Made by a program: the position numbers and the translations under genes. From the NCBI RefSeq assembly GCF_026230105.1, contig NC_079474.1, forward strand, positions 39,446,294-39,510,293: DNA of 64,000 bases, given 5' to 3'. A model generated the notes under the pieces. That model saw only the letters and a list, made by a program, of their open reading frames with translations, ran no database searches and had not been told where the DNA came from. This document shows positions 50,716 through 63,382 of the stretch, piece by piece. Position 1 is the first letter of the stretch. The number at the start of each line of letters is the position of its first letter. Source of the stretch: Diorhabda sublineata. Lineage: Eukaryota > Arthropoda > Insecta > Coleoptera > Chrysomelidae.

Positions 50716-52024
50716 TCATAATTGTACATTTAACATTGCATTATCATATTTATTCTTTATTATTTCTCAGTTTTCAATGGTAAATTACTATGTGTCGAAC
50801 AGGAAATGATACAAAATGTATGACATATTTGTAGTATTTGATTCTTATATACTCATCATCAATCTCTCACTGTTTTTATCACCCATGATCCTTACTCTGA
50901 TTAAAAATCTAGCTCCTGAAATAAATTTCCGATTGTGTGGAAATTGGATCTCATGTTATGCTAAGAAATACTATTGTGAATTTGAACGAACTTGCTCATA
51001 CTTGCTCTAGAACTAAATGCCAGATTTATTGTCCGTAATTAATAGATAGAAATTAATGAAAAAATATACTGTTTGTGAGTTACTCAGCATATCTATCAAT
51101 CTTTCAAGTTAGTCCAAAATTACTATCAAAATATTTGTCAAATGCTAAGAGACTTCTGCCATACTTGCCATGCTATTTTTTGTAACATAATATTCATTAT
51201 GATAGGATTGATTTATTTTCAAGGTACTCGAAAGAAGGTGTTATTCAAAACCATGAGTTATTAGTTTCATCTATTGGAACAATTAAAATATTATTCTTAT
51301 TTATACACATTTATAAATCAATTTATACATTTAATTAAAATTTTCGTTATCTGCCAAATTACTATGATGCTCTATGAACTCGCTTGATATGCTTATTAAA
51401 TTTGTATGTATAATTATTAAATGTTCGTGATATGCCTTCTATGTCAATTATTATGCAGAGATTTGATACTAAAAATAGATAGAATAATGGGTCCGATAAA
51501 TTGGATTAAAACTTTTGCACAAAGTTACAGGTATGTGACTGAATTATATTATCCAAGGTTAATACTATTTATTTTTTGAAATAAGTTTTTGGGTAAAAAC
51601 AGTGTGAATGTTAATTTTCGATTCTAATAAAGTATATTACAAAATAGTGTAGTTCAAATTGCATCTTTATTTAATATATGACTCATATCTAAAAAAATAC
51701 ACCAAGTAGTTGGGAGAGTTCTCATAATTTTTGATAGTTGAATAATGAAAAAAAATTGTTAATTACTCTGACTGGTCATTAGTATGTTCACCTGAAGCTA
51801 TCATCTTTAGAGTGACGATTTGAAGCTGGTGTGAACAGAAAGAACAGCATTAGTTGTTCTAGAAAGTTTTATTTGAAGTATTTTTTTACATCAAATTCAA
51901 CTCTGGCTTCGCAATTGATCTATTTCATTAAATGTGTGAAATACCTGACGGTATGTATTGAAAGACTGTCTTTTTTGTTAGTTTTAAAGTATTGTTCAGG
52001 GTTTTCTCCTCAGTTTTTTATTCA
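50716..52024. other. AT-rich stretch, nothing recognised
   Basis: Non-coding AT-rich DNA between two LINE relics. Confidence 0.45.
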
Positions 52025-52560
52025 GTACTCCTTTCACTCGTTAATGCGATAGTTTCAAATCACATGAGTGGCTTGAGTCATACCTTACCAACAGAAGTCA
52101 GCTTTTAAGGGTTGATACAACAATACCATCTTGCAAGTCAATAGAATGTGGAGTGTCCCAAGGCTCAGTACTAGGCCCTACTTTGTTTCTTCTGTTTATA
52201 AACGACATCGCCTATCTAGAAATCAGTGGTAAAATATGTCTATTTGCAGACGATTCTCTTGGAGCAAACCTGATCTCACGGCAGTTCATAGGATAATATC
52301 TAGCGACCTAATCACCCTTAAATCATGGTGCCATTCTAATCTTATCTGTCTCAAAGTACATTGCAGCATAGTGTCTCTTGAAACTCATTAAAGGAGAAAG
52401 TAACTCGTATTTTGATGTACAATTTAAGACAATCCTATTTGGACAAAGTACTAAAAGGTAGGATGTAATTTATCTTTGCAGAAACTACATATTTGTTGGC
52501 AATTTAATTTTTCCCATACCTTTTATTATACTATATATATGCAGACACAATGCCAAAAAA
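52025..52560 (+). pseudogene. LINE reverse transcriptase active-site fragment
   Basis: The + strand gives SIECGVSQGSVLGPTLFLLF, then INDIAYLEISGKICLFADDS with the FADD catalytic box at about 52243-52254. This QGSVLGP...LFxxxINDI...FADD arrangement belongs to Jockey/CR1-like elements and differs from the 4526-6125 type. Sequence after 52260 is decayed. No endonuclease domain was seen. Confidence 0.75.
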
Positions 52561-54199
52561 ATTGGGGATCTTATGTAAAAAGAGACAGGGTGTATAAGAT
52601 GGAGACTACTAATAAAACGAGAAAGGGATAAGTGACAAAATATTGTAATGTAAAAGAATAAAAGTATATCTACCTAAAATATTGGAGATTGAATCTGTTA
52701 TTGCACCACTTCTCTGAATCAATGTTATTTTCAATCACTGAGTTTAATATTTCCAACATTTTTATTTTCGATTTTGTGTAATACCGGTTCTATTTAATGC
52801 ACCCAATGCCTGGTTTACGTTGTTTAGAAGTGTCAAATATTGTAATAAATTTAAAATGATTTTGAAAACATGCCTTGTTCACCTACATATTAGTATGATC
52901 GATGAGGCTTAAATACGTTACGTAAACTATTAAAACCACATTATTTGTTTGCCATTTCCGCTAAATATACTTTTAATTTAGTTTATTCGTCGAAAAATAA
53001 CAGAAAATTGAAAATTACGTTTACTAATTTATGTGAAAAATTCGTACCGTGCTGATAAATCGAATTAACGGAATTGATTTTGTTTCAATATACATAGTTG
53101 TCTCTGGAGAATATGGATGATTGGGTTTGATGTGAAAATGGACGCGAACATGCGAAGTCAAACCATATTATAAATAAAAAAGAACAACAAAAGTACACAC
53201 TGACAAAATAAATATATACTTATTGGTGAATACTACATCTCCTATAATATTTATGATCGGTATCAGTTGATCGACACATTTTTCAATAATATAAAAACTC
53301 TAACGTTAGTTTTTAAGCTTGTTAGTCAAAATATTCCACTCATATCAAAATTTTCACTCTATCTGAACAATTAGAAACGAAAATCAGATAGTATTATAAT
53401 AAAAACACCTGCTGTCTTTGAATCATGATTCGTTTGGTGTTTTCAACGAAGTAACCAAGGAGACGCATGACTTGGGAAAGTAATAATTTATAATAATATT
53501 GATGAAAATATACCAAGTAAAACAGAAAATACAACGTTCTGTATAGAATACAGCTAGAAGCAGTGCAGATAATAACAACAAAAGCGAGCATTCATCGGGA
53601 AGACTAAATATTCAATATGTAAGAAATTGATTGTAGTGTTCAATATATCAAACACTACTGTGAAATTAGTGTAAGAGGTGTATTAAGGTGACTTGAGGTA
53701 GGTATATTGATGCAAATACATAATATTCAAAACGGCAAGAGCAGTTCGTGGTAGTAAAAGAAAATTGCACCGCTTCAGACGTTCATAAAAATATGTGTTT
53801 ATAAAACAATATTTCTCACATAGCAACAGTATAAGTGTGAATATAACAAAATTGCTATTTTTCACGGAATAATTTGACAATTGTTAAACCAACTCAATAG
53901 CATTTAATCGAATATCCTCCAGAACCCGCTATTATGGTAATAAAAACTGTGATAGTTTGCCAAAAAGATTGATATAAACAGTAATAAAAGTGAAGATAAT
54001 AAATCATTCGAGACATGCCATTCCCGTTACTAAAATTAGCGCCAGCAAGATGAAATTTGATAGACATTTAAATTGAACTCCTATCAACCGTATTTACATC
54101 ATAGTACCAACATTATTAAAATAATCAGAGTTCCTACCTAATTACACCGTCATTGCCAGTCACAGATAATTCAATAATTAATTTGAACTCAGTAGAAGT
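52561..54199. other. AT-rich stretch, nothing recognised
   Basis: No gene supported; two short minus-strand ORFs (53394-53591, 53683-53880) lack family features. Confidence 0.45.
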
Positions 54200-55349
54200 A
54201 AAAGATAAGAGCATGACATGATAATCGCAAATACATGGTTTAAACTACAAGAAAGACCATTGTATACATGGCAAGGACCAGGAGATAACCCACCTCAAAT
54301 AATTAGAAACCAGATTGACTGTATCCTAGTAAACAAGATATTCGAAAATGGTGTCGGAAAAGTAACAACATATCAGAGGATTGCTCTGATAGCCGATATT
54401 GAAATCAAGCTCAAAAAAGTCCAAAAGAGTTCAATAAAATTGAAATTGGATACCACAGAGAATAACAAAACACAAATTTAAAAAGGTATTGACAGCCAAA
54501 GAGCAGCCGTTCGAATCATCGAAAAATCGACAGGGGAGTCAGACATGGTTGCATACTCTCACCACTTCTGTTTAAATCGTATTCAGATAAAATCTTTATG
54601 TTAATGCAATCAGATTCGCAGATGATACAGTTGACCAGTGTAAACGACTTCAGAATGGAATGCAATGCCGTTTAAACGCCATTGACAGAGTGGGAAGAGA
54701 GATAGGTCTGAATATTAACTGTTCTAAAACAAAATATATAGTATTTAGCTACAGCTAAACGGACAAACGATTCAAAGATTATCCAGTTTCAAATATCTTG
54801 GTTGCTACATTACTGATCAACTGGATCCCGATAAGAAAATAAAATGTAGAATTGAGGTAGCTCGTACAACATTTTTTAAAATGAGATCACTCTTCTCTGA
54901 TGATAATTTAAAATTTTAATTCCGGAAACGGATGATCAATAGTTACATATGGTCAGTTCTCTTATATGGTGTAGAAGCATGGACTTTAAAAATATCTACC
55001 ATTAATCGCTTAGAGGCTTTAGAAATGTGGTTATATAGGCGCATGCTTAAGATACTATGCAAATATACGATGTAGTCCTTAACACAGCAAATACGGTTCG
55101 TGAGCTGATGGATAACATTAAATGCAGGAAAATAGCTTATTTGGGACACATTATGCGTGGTAGCCGGTTTAATATCCTCCAGTTGATTAAGATGGGTAAA
55201 GTTGAAGGTCGTAGAAGAATTGGAAGAAAACAAGCCTCTTGGTATCCCTATCTTAGGGAATGAACTATGATGAGAGAAGAAGGACAGTTATTTAAAATAG
55301 CTCAAGATAGAGAGAGTTTTGTCATGCTGATCTCCAACGTCAAGGGGAC
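54200..55349 (+). pseudogene. LINE relic: endonuclease end plus RT tail
   Basis: The first block (54218-54481) reads IANTWFKLQERPLYTWQGPG, then RNQIDCILVNKIFENGVGKV and TTYQRIALIADIEIKLKKV. This is the C-terminal part of an AP-type endonuclease domain (NTWF...YTW.SPG...NQIDFI...AD.N). Within a few dozen bases a damaged RT region follows (FADDTVD near 54615, GREIGLNINCSKTKYIVFS), so most of the RT palm is deleted. The tail reads KIAYLGHIMRGSRFNILQLI and GRRRIGRKQASWYPYLRE (55057-55263). The copy is interrupted at 55350 by a TTAA-flanked element. Its tail resembles the 49360 and 4526 copies. Confidence 0.85.
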
Positions 55350-55353
55350 TTAA

Positions 55354-55918
55354 GGGGGTATTCTTGTCTAGAAGTCTCAAGAATATCAAAAAAACTGATG
55401 AAGCGGAAATTATGATTATAGAGTATAATTAGAGAACGGATCCCAGTCTTTGATGTGGAACAAGAGAATTAAAAAAAAAATTAATCTGTATAGATGTCGC
55501 TATCGCATTGACCTTAACCAAAAAAAAATTCATAAAATTGCGTCGACATAAAATATCAATTTTTTTTTCAAATTTCTTAAGAATACTCTAAATTGAAATT
55601 TTCTGAAATCCAAGGCAGACGCGATAGAGAGATATGTAAAAAAGATTTCCACCAAATTTAAAAGAAATTGGTCGGGTAGAACTGGAGATATCATGTCAGC
55701 CGCAGAAAGTAGTTTCCAGAGAAAAACGCGCTAAAAGCTCTAGAAACAATTCCAGTAGAATAACTCGTTTCACTCGGCTGACTTTGAAGCTACTTCAGAA
55801 AATCTCCAGAAATAATCCGAATATTTAAAAATCCGTTAAGAGCACATTCTTAACGTACTAATCCTTGAAAATATGCGAAAAAATAGGTTTTTCCTAATTT
55901 ATTGACCAGAAAACCCCC
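55354..55918. mobile_element. piggyBac-type MITE (TTAA-flanked, 565 bp)
   Basis: The left end reads TTAA then GGGGGTATTCTTGTC. The right end reads GACCAGAAAACCCCC then TTAA (55919-55922). The ends are inverted repeats of about 15 bp with two mismatches, and the flanking TTAA is the target-site duplication used by piggyBac elements. The interior has no ORF, so it would depend on a transposase made elsewhere. It sits in the 3' end of the LINE relic, so it inserted later. Two TTAA copies could occur by chance in AT-rich DNA, but together with GGGGG/CCCCC termini this is unlikely. Confidence 0.7.
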
Positions 55919-55922
55919 TTAA

Positions 55923-57779
55923 TGCCTCCTCATTTACAAGGATACCTTGTAACGAACAGATGAGTTTGAATGGTAAAGATTCATTCGAGTCGGCTAGACT
56001 GAAATGGTTAATAATTATGGTATTAAGAAAAGTTTTTTTGTTTGTGTTTACTTGTTAAATTGATATTGGTAGACATGGTAACAAATATCAAGTGAATTTA
56101 CAAATCTAAAAAATTTCAAAAATCTGCCCCAAAACTTATATGTTATTTCAATGAACAGAGGTGTGTATCAAGCAATATTAACATTTACATAATTGTCAAA
56201 TTAAAAATGATTATAATCGAAATAACTCAAAATACCTATAGCGAAAATTCAATCATTAGTGGTAGCAACATAAAAAATACTAGTAGATCTCATTGTATAT
56301 CGTTATTATATCCCTAGAGCTATAATATTAGTTTTACGGCACTTTTCCAATGTTTTATGGATAATCTTTATAAGGATTCACCACTTGCTTCCAAAACCTC
56401 TAGAATAAAGAGGTATTTTTTCATTAATCTTAAAATGAAACCTGTATACCCTTTGTCAACCGGCGTTTTCCCTTTTTTACGCTTCCAAAACGTGCCTGAA
56501 ATACGAAACTGTGAAATACACTCAAAAATAAGCATTGTGGGCAACTTTTGTGTCTCATTCGAGTAGACAATTATTGCACAAAATTTTTGCATTCCTTTTT
56601 TTTTAAATACAAATATGTATAAATATATTAAAATTTTTTATTGACGAAATTGAACATTCATTTTGAGGTTAGAAATCAGTTATTCAATCATATTGTTCTC
56701 AAAACCAACTCGAAGTTGATCCGACAAAAACACAATTAGCTATTTTTCACAAAATCTCATATGAGGACCGACCATATATAAAAATAACATCATAACACGA
56801 AGTTTTTCCAATACAAAGTCACTGGAATCAATACCTACTATATAATGGCGTCACAATATCTACAATCACGATATTTGGAGTCTACGTTATCTATAAACAG
56901 CTGCATGTATAATCAGATCTGAACTATTATTATGTAGGATAGGGTAATTTATAATAAAGAAGGATTTGGAACTACTACGAATAAAAAATAAGGATAAAAC
57001 TTAAAATATACTTTGGCCAACTTTACCAACCAGCCACGTGTTTGGTAAATTATTACGACATGGAATCATCATATGATCAAAATTTCCTAACAAGGTTGAT
57101 AAAGAATACCACTTATCATGCCTCACTTATATTTTTATTACAAAGAAATGATTCCAATGGAAACAATTATTCAACCAGTACAATTCTAATTCAGAAGACT
57201 CATAACTCAACTGGTATGTTCCATGGATGAAAACCTAAGAAAAGATTTAATCAAAGTTTATTTGCGGATAATCCAAATTCGCTGTAATCCTCAAAAGATT
57301 CATCTACACCGATGCAAATTTCTCGTTTTTTCTGTGGAGCAATGAAAATACGACTATCCATAAAATATGAATGAAAACACGATACGAATATATGTTGATT
57401 TTTCTTATATACTTGTTTGATATCACGATTTGTATACAGAATCAGAATCGTAGCACTCAAACGACGTATGTATTTGCATCATAAGTGATTTTCATGTATT
57501 TGGCTCCTTCATCCTGAAACATTTCACCGCATTGATCATTTTTCAGTCAGTTGTTAACTCACATTAATTCTTATAATTTTTTACATCACGTCGCTTAAAT
57601 TTTATAACCGTATGTTCAGCTGCATTTTCTTTATCAAAATATCACCATATTTGAATGTCCATGTGTCCAAAGATATCGAATAAGTTCCAAGGAAACCAAA
57701 TAGTTGTATTTGAATAACTTAGCATATGTATAGGTGCTTCACGCAGGCTTTTTAGGCGATAGGGTAGAATTGATTCCCT
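55923..57779. other. AT-rich stretch, nothing recognised
   Basis: No gene supported. Overlapping opposite ORFs at 56357-56592 lack family features. Confidence 0.45.
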
Positions 57780-58460
57780 TCCACTCTTTACTATTTTTTG
57801 CTTCCGTTTTCCAACCCTAAAGTCCTCTTTCTCCGAGATCTTCTATCACCTCTACATACAGTCTTTTCCTTGGGCTTTTTTTTGTTCCTCCTCGTTCTAT
57901 GTCCATCAGCCATTATTTTGGATATTATTATTTTGCTTAATTCTACTTTTTTAAATAGATTCCTTAATTCATTATTTGCTCTATTCTGCCATAAATCTCC
58001 TTTTTTTACCGCCTGGTATCCTTACTTTACTTCCCCTCGTTATCCTTGCTTCCAGATTTGTTTCCCTCAACACCGTCGTCCTTGAAAACCACCCCAAGCT
58101 ATATATTAATTGAACTTGTTCTAAGCTCATTGCCTTCTCTTCGTTCAGTTGTATTGACAAACTTCTCATTGCTCTTTTCCTTTGTGGTGTTGTTATTAAA
58201 ATGAACTTCAATTTATCTTCGTTGACTCGTAGATTGACTGTCTCTGCAATTTCTATGAAGGCTCTGCAGGTTTCCTTGAGCTTCTTTTCCGTAGTTGAGA
58301 AGATTACTACATCGTCTGCGTATGCCAAAACGTGCGTGGTTCATATTTTTAGTGTCCCTGTTCTGTGCAAACCCATTTTACTTACTATCCATTCTAATAT
58401 TATATTGAACAGCGTAGTGGATAAAATATCTCCCTGCTTTAGTCCTTTGTTGGTTTAGAT
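57780..58460 (-). pseudogene. LINE reverse transcriptase relic
   Basis: On the minus strand, GLKQGDILSTTLFNIILEWI (about 58380-58450) is followed by MGLHRTGTLKI. AYADDVVIFSTTEKKLKETC (catalytic YADD near 58314-58325) and FIEIAETVNLRVNEDKLKFI follow. Next come LEQVQLIYSLGW and ETNLEARITRG (to about 58040). The order and spacing fit the RT palm of an insect LINE. A basic C-terminal remainder (RRNKKKPKEKTVC) lies near 57860-57900. Frameshifts are few, so this copy is moderately young. Confidence 0.82.
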
Positions 58461-59166
58461 ACATTTTTTCTTCATCAACCCTTCCGAAAATCTATAGTTC
58501 AGAAAACATTATATTGAGTTTCTCAAAATAACGTAAATCTTACCAATAAAGATCTATTATGTGTTAGCAATACAATCTCAGTATATAGAGAGTAGTGAAA
58601 AATTTTAACACTTTCACTGCAAATCCGGTATACACACACTACGTAACGTGAAGGCACGTCTAGTGCAACTTTTTATTGTACCCAGTATTAGAGCGTCAAC
58701 TACTTCCAACGTTTGAAAAAGCTTATAGATTAGCTAATAATATAATAACTTCAATATGTGTTTTATGATAGATTTTTCCGTCTTCATTTATAACATCCAC
58801 AATACTTTTTTCTCAGTATAAATAAAAGTAATAAAGTTAATCTTCAACCACTAAACCACTTGGCGGAGCTCGATGATTTATTATTCTTTAATTGTATCGT
58901 ATCTTTCTTATTTCTTGTCTTTTCCACGTAAAAAAAAACATTTCCGCAAATTGGGTCAATGAATCTCGTGTTTAATAGGGATATAACGGAACTCGCGAAG
59001 ATTTTTCAATATAATACTTCTCCCAATAAACACACGATTAAAAAAAACAGTCAAAAAATGGTAAATATTCGATTGTGGATATTGTGCAATCGGATATAAT
59101 TTCATTCTCAAATTAAATATTTAACATAAAACATGAATGAAATTAATCACAGATTTGTTTTTACAG
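58461..59166. other. intron end before PAS exon 2
   Basis: AT-rich DNA leading to the acceptor at 59166. No other feature seen. Confidence 0.5.
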
Positions 59167-59316
59167 GGACCAAGTTCCTATGTTCGGAAGTGATAGCTCC
59201 TATAAGAAGCGAGGTGGATGACATAAGTCTCATAATAATAAATTTCGAAGATTTAACCACGGTGCCAGCCTCGTCCTTAGAAAATAGTCCCATAGGGAAA
59301 AATAGGTTAAGTAAAT
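59167..59316 (+). CDS. sei: ERG/seizure K+ channel, PAS-domain exon (second part)
   Basis: This exon completes the PAS domain. It reads TKFLCSEVIAPIRSEVDD, then ISLIIINFEDL, the last beta strands of the eag domain, followed by TTVPASSLENSPIG and a basic stretch that begins the linker to S1. The acceptor is TTTTTACAG ending at 59166. The chosen donor is GTAAGTATT at 59317, because it is the best consensus and its phase (1) matches the next exon: T joined to TC gives Phe. Joined to the 6622-6852 exon the PAS fold is continuous, so no exon is missing in the 52-kb intron between them. An upstream ATG at 59133 is intronic. Alternative donors at 59306 and 59311 are weaker. Confidence 0.92.
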
Positions 59317-60627
59317 GTAAGTATTTCAAGAGAAATTCCATATGAAGTGATCATTAGAACATTTCTCAAGGGAACTTCATATCTTTCCAAGTAACAAACA
59401 ATATCAAAGCTTTCAAATTTATGCCATTATGTTTTTATACGAGAAAAAACAAAACTGAAAAACCGCCTAAATTTGAACTTGTCATTCCAAGCATATACTT
59501 CACACAATTTTCTCATCATCATTTTTTGTTATTTATTATTATCTATCAAATATTGTATCTAGATAAATAGCTGTGATATTATCCCAGCAGCATTGGAGTT
59601 CAAATTTATTCTTTTATGTCTTGGAGTAGCTACGAATATTGTGAATCTAAGGATGGAAAAATATGAAATAGTATTATTTTTAATGAACAATTTAATAAAA
59701 CAAGCATTACACTCCCTTTGTAGTGTCCATTATTTAGCAACCGTAGAAAAAGAAGTCTCACAAAGACTTTTTATTATTTATATTTTTTATAAAAAAAACA
59801 TATTATCTCAAATTAGATTATTAATAAAGTCAATTAGAAAGAAATGAGATCGTCAATGAAGGGAGAAGATTAACGCCAGATGTCAAACTGATTTATAATA
59901 TCATGAAAAATTTTGTGGGCCACTATAATAACTGTAACGAAATTATGAGGATGTAGTATATTTTTCGAATTTCATAGCTAGCAGTATAAGGCGGATACAG
60001 TCTAAACCGACAGTTAAACTGAATGCTATGACCAAAGCTAATTCATTTACAAAATAATCATCCTCAACCGAAGTGCTTCAAGCCAGTCTGTTGAAATGTT
60101 CTCATAGATAAATTCCTTCATCTATTTCATCATCTGCCATTAAACATCGACCACGTCAATATTTCTTTATAAATAGACAGAAATCACATATTTCTCGTGA
60201 AAATTCAACTGTCTGTCTTATTTGATTGATGCAAAAATAATCGTGAACATTTACTGACTTAAGAACTGCAAGTAAACATTTTGAGACTATACATTTATCT
60301 TCAAACTTAATTGCTCACACTAATCCTGTACTACAAAGAAAAAATTTTCGCCACTGTTGGTGTAAGTCCTTCTTCATTAATCTACAAACCTCTCTTCTGG
60401 TGGGTAGAAATATCATATAATACTGAGTAGGTATCTTACCATTTCACACAAAATACGTCTAATGAACATATTAAACATATGTAGCACCCAGCGAGGAACA
60501 ATTTTTTTACATGAAGATGATCATGTAAAATTGAATTTACTGTTGCGAATACCACAAGTTGTCTCAATTACTTCTGAGGTGTAACTTGGATAATATATTC
60601 TATTCTTTCCAATAAAAAAAAGATCCT

Positions 60628-60687
60628 ACCAGCGAAATACAGTGACTAGTGACCTATACCAGGGAAATACAGTGACTAATGAAGGGA
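60628..60687. repeat. 30-bp tandem duplication
   Basis: Two adjacent copies of ACCAGSGAAATACAGTGACT followed by ARTGA, offset by 30 bp. Confidence 0.8.
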
Positions 60688-60917
60688 ATATACAAAGCGA
60701 CCTTCGCAGTAACTCCATTATAAAACATCTTTGCTTAAACAGACATTTTATTGGCAAAAATATAGGATCAAATGAATTATAAATATCTCACAAGATTTTC
60801 CCCTAAAAATCAGATGAAATCTGATTTATGAAGAGGTCAATTTTTGCATGCTTTGTAAATGTTTGATGTTGTGAAGTTTGAGAATTAAGTTTCACAGTTA
60901 CTATTTAACAATAAAAT

Positions 60918-60918
<1 letters not shown>

Positions 60919-60951
<33 letters not shown>
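60919..60951. repeat. (TA)n microsatellite
   Basis: About 16 uninterrupted TA units. Confidence 0.95.
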
Positions 60952-60957
<6 letters not shown>

Positions 60958-61204
60958 TAATCTTCTATAAGAGTTAAGGATATACGAATTATACTTTGTA
61001 ACGATGTCAATCAAAGTATTGCTTTGAAGATATACTTTTTGAAAAATAGTCGTTCTTCAAAGAATATTAAACTTTTTACTGACAAAAAGGTTACGCCACA
61101 AATTACCTTTAGAAAACTGTTTTCAATCTTTTGAGTATTAGATAATGTTGAGTTCTAATACTACTCCATTATATAAAGAATGCTCAAATTGTTTTATTTT
61201 TCAG

Positions 61205-61346
61205 TCGGAAGAGCCCGAGCTTCATTTCGTCAAAGCTTGAGGCTAGGGTCAAACATTCGAGGTAGGGGATTAAGACTTGCAGGCTATCTAACTCCACCCA
61301 GTGACGTCACTGCCGCCGAAGAGGAAGAAGACAGGTTGGAGCAATG
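61205..61346 (+). CDS. sei: ERG/seizure K+ channel, linker exon (arginine-rich)
   Basis: This exon encodes the segment just after the PAS domain: GRARASFRQSLRLGSNIRG, then RGLRLAGYLTPPSDVTA, then an acidic run AEEEEDRLEQ. Such basic-then-acidic linkers between the PAS domain and S1 are poorly conserved among ERG channels, so assignment rests on position, strand, splice sites and phase. The acceptor is TATTTTTCAG ending at 61204. The donor is GTGAGC at 61347. It enters in phase 1 and leaves in phase 2, with TG plus T of the next exon giving Cys. The frame meets a stop just past the donor, as expected for intron sequence. Confidence 0.85.
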
Positions 61347-62137
61347 GTGAGCGTTGAAATATGTTATCCATTCACAAGAAAATTCCATTTTATCGAGAAC
61401 TAGCAATTTGTTATAAATCTCAAATATTTGTTGCCTCAATTTGTATAATCCTCTTATTTTTGGTATTCACAAATTTGAATAAATGACATTCCTAAAAAAC
61501 ATCCTTGTTAGTATTTGTGATTCTTATCATATCCGCGCTAATCGGCTTGTTACGTTTTTAGTTAAATTTGTTTCTTATTTTATTAGTAATCCTTGTGGCG
61601 CAGTAGTCATGGAGCCATTTCCAATATCAATAAATCAATAATTTCTTATTTCTTAAACCTTTCGTTTATGTTTTTATGCTTCTAAATTTTCTTGATTTCA
61701 GGTCTCTTTGTTTTAAAATTAGTCTTAAACCGCACGAGTTATTTCAGTCTTTATCAAAATATAATATTAACACTGACAATTCCCTAATTTTTATTAATCA
61801 ATAGATCACCAACATCAAAAAAAGAATAAAATAAAAATAAAAATTTGTTCTAATTAGAAAAATTAATTTTTCCTTAGTCCTTACATCTCAAGTATGTATC
61901 AGTTATCAATTAAATTATTTTTAGTTTTATTAGAATTTACAATACAATCATTTGACAAAAGTTGACCATTCTTATCAAATAATATGTACACTAGAATATC
62001 TACAACTACCACACTACAAGCTGTAGTTTGAGCATTATTTCCATATTCAATAAAAACTTCAGAATTATTTTTTTAAGTAATATATTGCTCTTTATGTATA
62101 TGGAATTATTATTGAATCTATAAAATTATGTTTACAG

Positions 62138-62386
62138 TCCTTTGACGTCAAGTGCTCCAGTACCAATTTTAGAACAGACATGGGTTTCGAAAACAGATGT
62201 GCCCACGGTCCCTTTATCAACTACCATCCCTTCATCAGCTCAAATAAAAGACTATACATCATTGACGATATCACATAGCGCCCCAGCTAGTCATCAGGCT
62301 TCCTTCGAGAGAGGGGAGAGTATCGAAAGGACTAGACCCCATCACTCCATGAATACTAGTAACAATAACAGTAGTAGTAGTAATAG
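62138..62386 (+). CDS. sei: ERG/seizure K+ channel, Ser/Thr-rich linker exon
   Basis: This exon encodes about 83 residues of low-complexity cytoplasmic linker: PLTSSAPVPILEQTWVSKTD, then a Ser/Thr/Pro-rich stretch, FERGESIERTRPHHSMNTS and an Asn/Ser run at the end. The Asn/Ser run is encoded by AAC/AAT/AGT triplets that look like an expanded trinucleotide tract. The acceptor is TTTACAG ending at 62137. The donor GTAGGC at 62387 is the only nearby GT in the right phase (2); the GTs inside the AGT run would give phase 1. AG joined to G of the next exon gives Arg. A Penelope-like element lies about 30 bp downstream in the following intron. The many Ser/Thr residues suggest possible phosphorylation, but no specific site is claimed. 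Confidence 0.82.
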
Positions 62387-62414
62387 GTAGGCACAAATAA
62401 TTGTTACGTAGGCT

Positions 62415-63382
62415 TACTGAATATACTGATTACACCAACACTCAAAAGTACACTGTCTGACAAGCGTTTCAATAACCATGTTATCGTCTTCAGAGACTGA
62501 AGGTACACTTGACTTGACTTACCTGTTTTATACTAAATTTTCCCACCAATAAACTTTCTCTCCTTGGCAGGAATCTTCTCATTTATTCGTTGACTACTAA
62601 ACTATAGAGTGTGCAGTGAGGAATTGGCCCCTATGTCCCTATTTAAGCTACTCTTACATATAGCAATTTCAATGCTTTCGAATGCATCCAACAATTTATT
62701 ATTGGATACATTTTTTATCAATTTTACATTATTAATATTTATGTCATGATTGTGAATGGCAGCATGATCGGCAATACCTGATTTACGGTCGTCCAAATTT
62801 CAAATAAGCTGTGTGCTCTTTAAACCGGACAATAACAGATCTCTTAATCTGCCCAATATACTTACGGTCACGATCACCAAGGTTATTTTCATATATACCA
62901 CTCTTTTCCAAATTTGGTATTTTATCCTTAGGATTGCCCAACAATTGTTTTAATATATTGTTGGATTTATAAACCAATTTAAAACCTACTCTGCTAAATA
63001 TTCCTTCCAATCCTTTTGTGTAATGAGGATTGAAAGGTATCAGAGCAAATTTTTTTTGTTTGCCATTTTGGTTTCACATAGAGATTTCTTAGCGGTATCT
63101 AAAAATGGTAACTGTCCATTATTTTCCAGTTCATAGGTTATAGACGGATATGTTGAGTTGCTTCCTTTATGAATTCGTCTACGATTGCCTTCTTCTCATT
63201 GAATATGCCGAAAACATCATCCACATACCTGTACCATAACCTGGGAAAATATTCAAACTCTTTATTGATTTGCTTTTCAAAATGACTCATGAACAGTTTA
63301 GCCATAAACGTTGATAGGTTTCCCATTGCTGTTGCTTCGTCTTGATCGTAGAATTCGTTGTTGTACTGGAAATAGTTTTGTT

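Larger units (their letters stand above)
6853..59166 (+). other. 52.3-kb intron of the ERG channel gene
   Basis: This is the interval between the two PAS-domain exons, bounded by GTAAGT and TTTTTACAG. The two exons join in frame within the PAS fold, so it is one intron or an intron containing only optional exons. It is AT-rich and filled with decayed transposons and retroelements on both strands, listed separately. I found no host gene nested in it. Confidence 0.85.
59317..61204 (+). other. ERG intron (1.9 kb)
   Basis: Intron between GTAAGT and TTTTTCAG. It holds a 30-bp tandem duplication (60628-60687) and a TA run (60919-60951); otherwise nothing recognisable. Confidence 0.75.
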
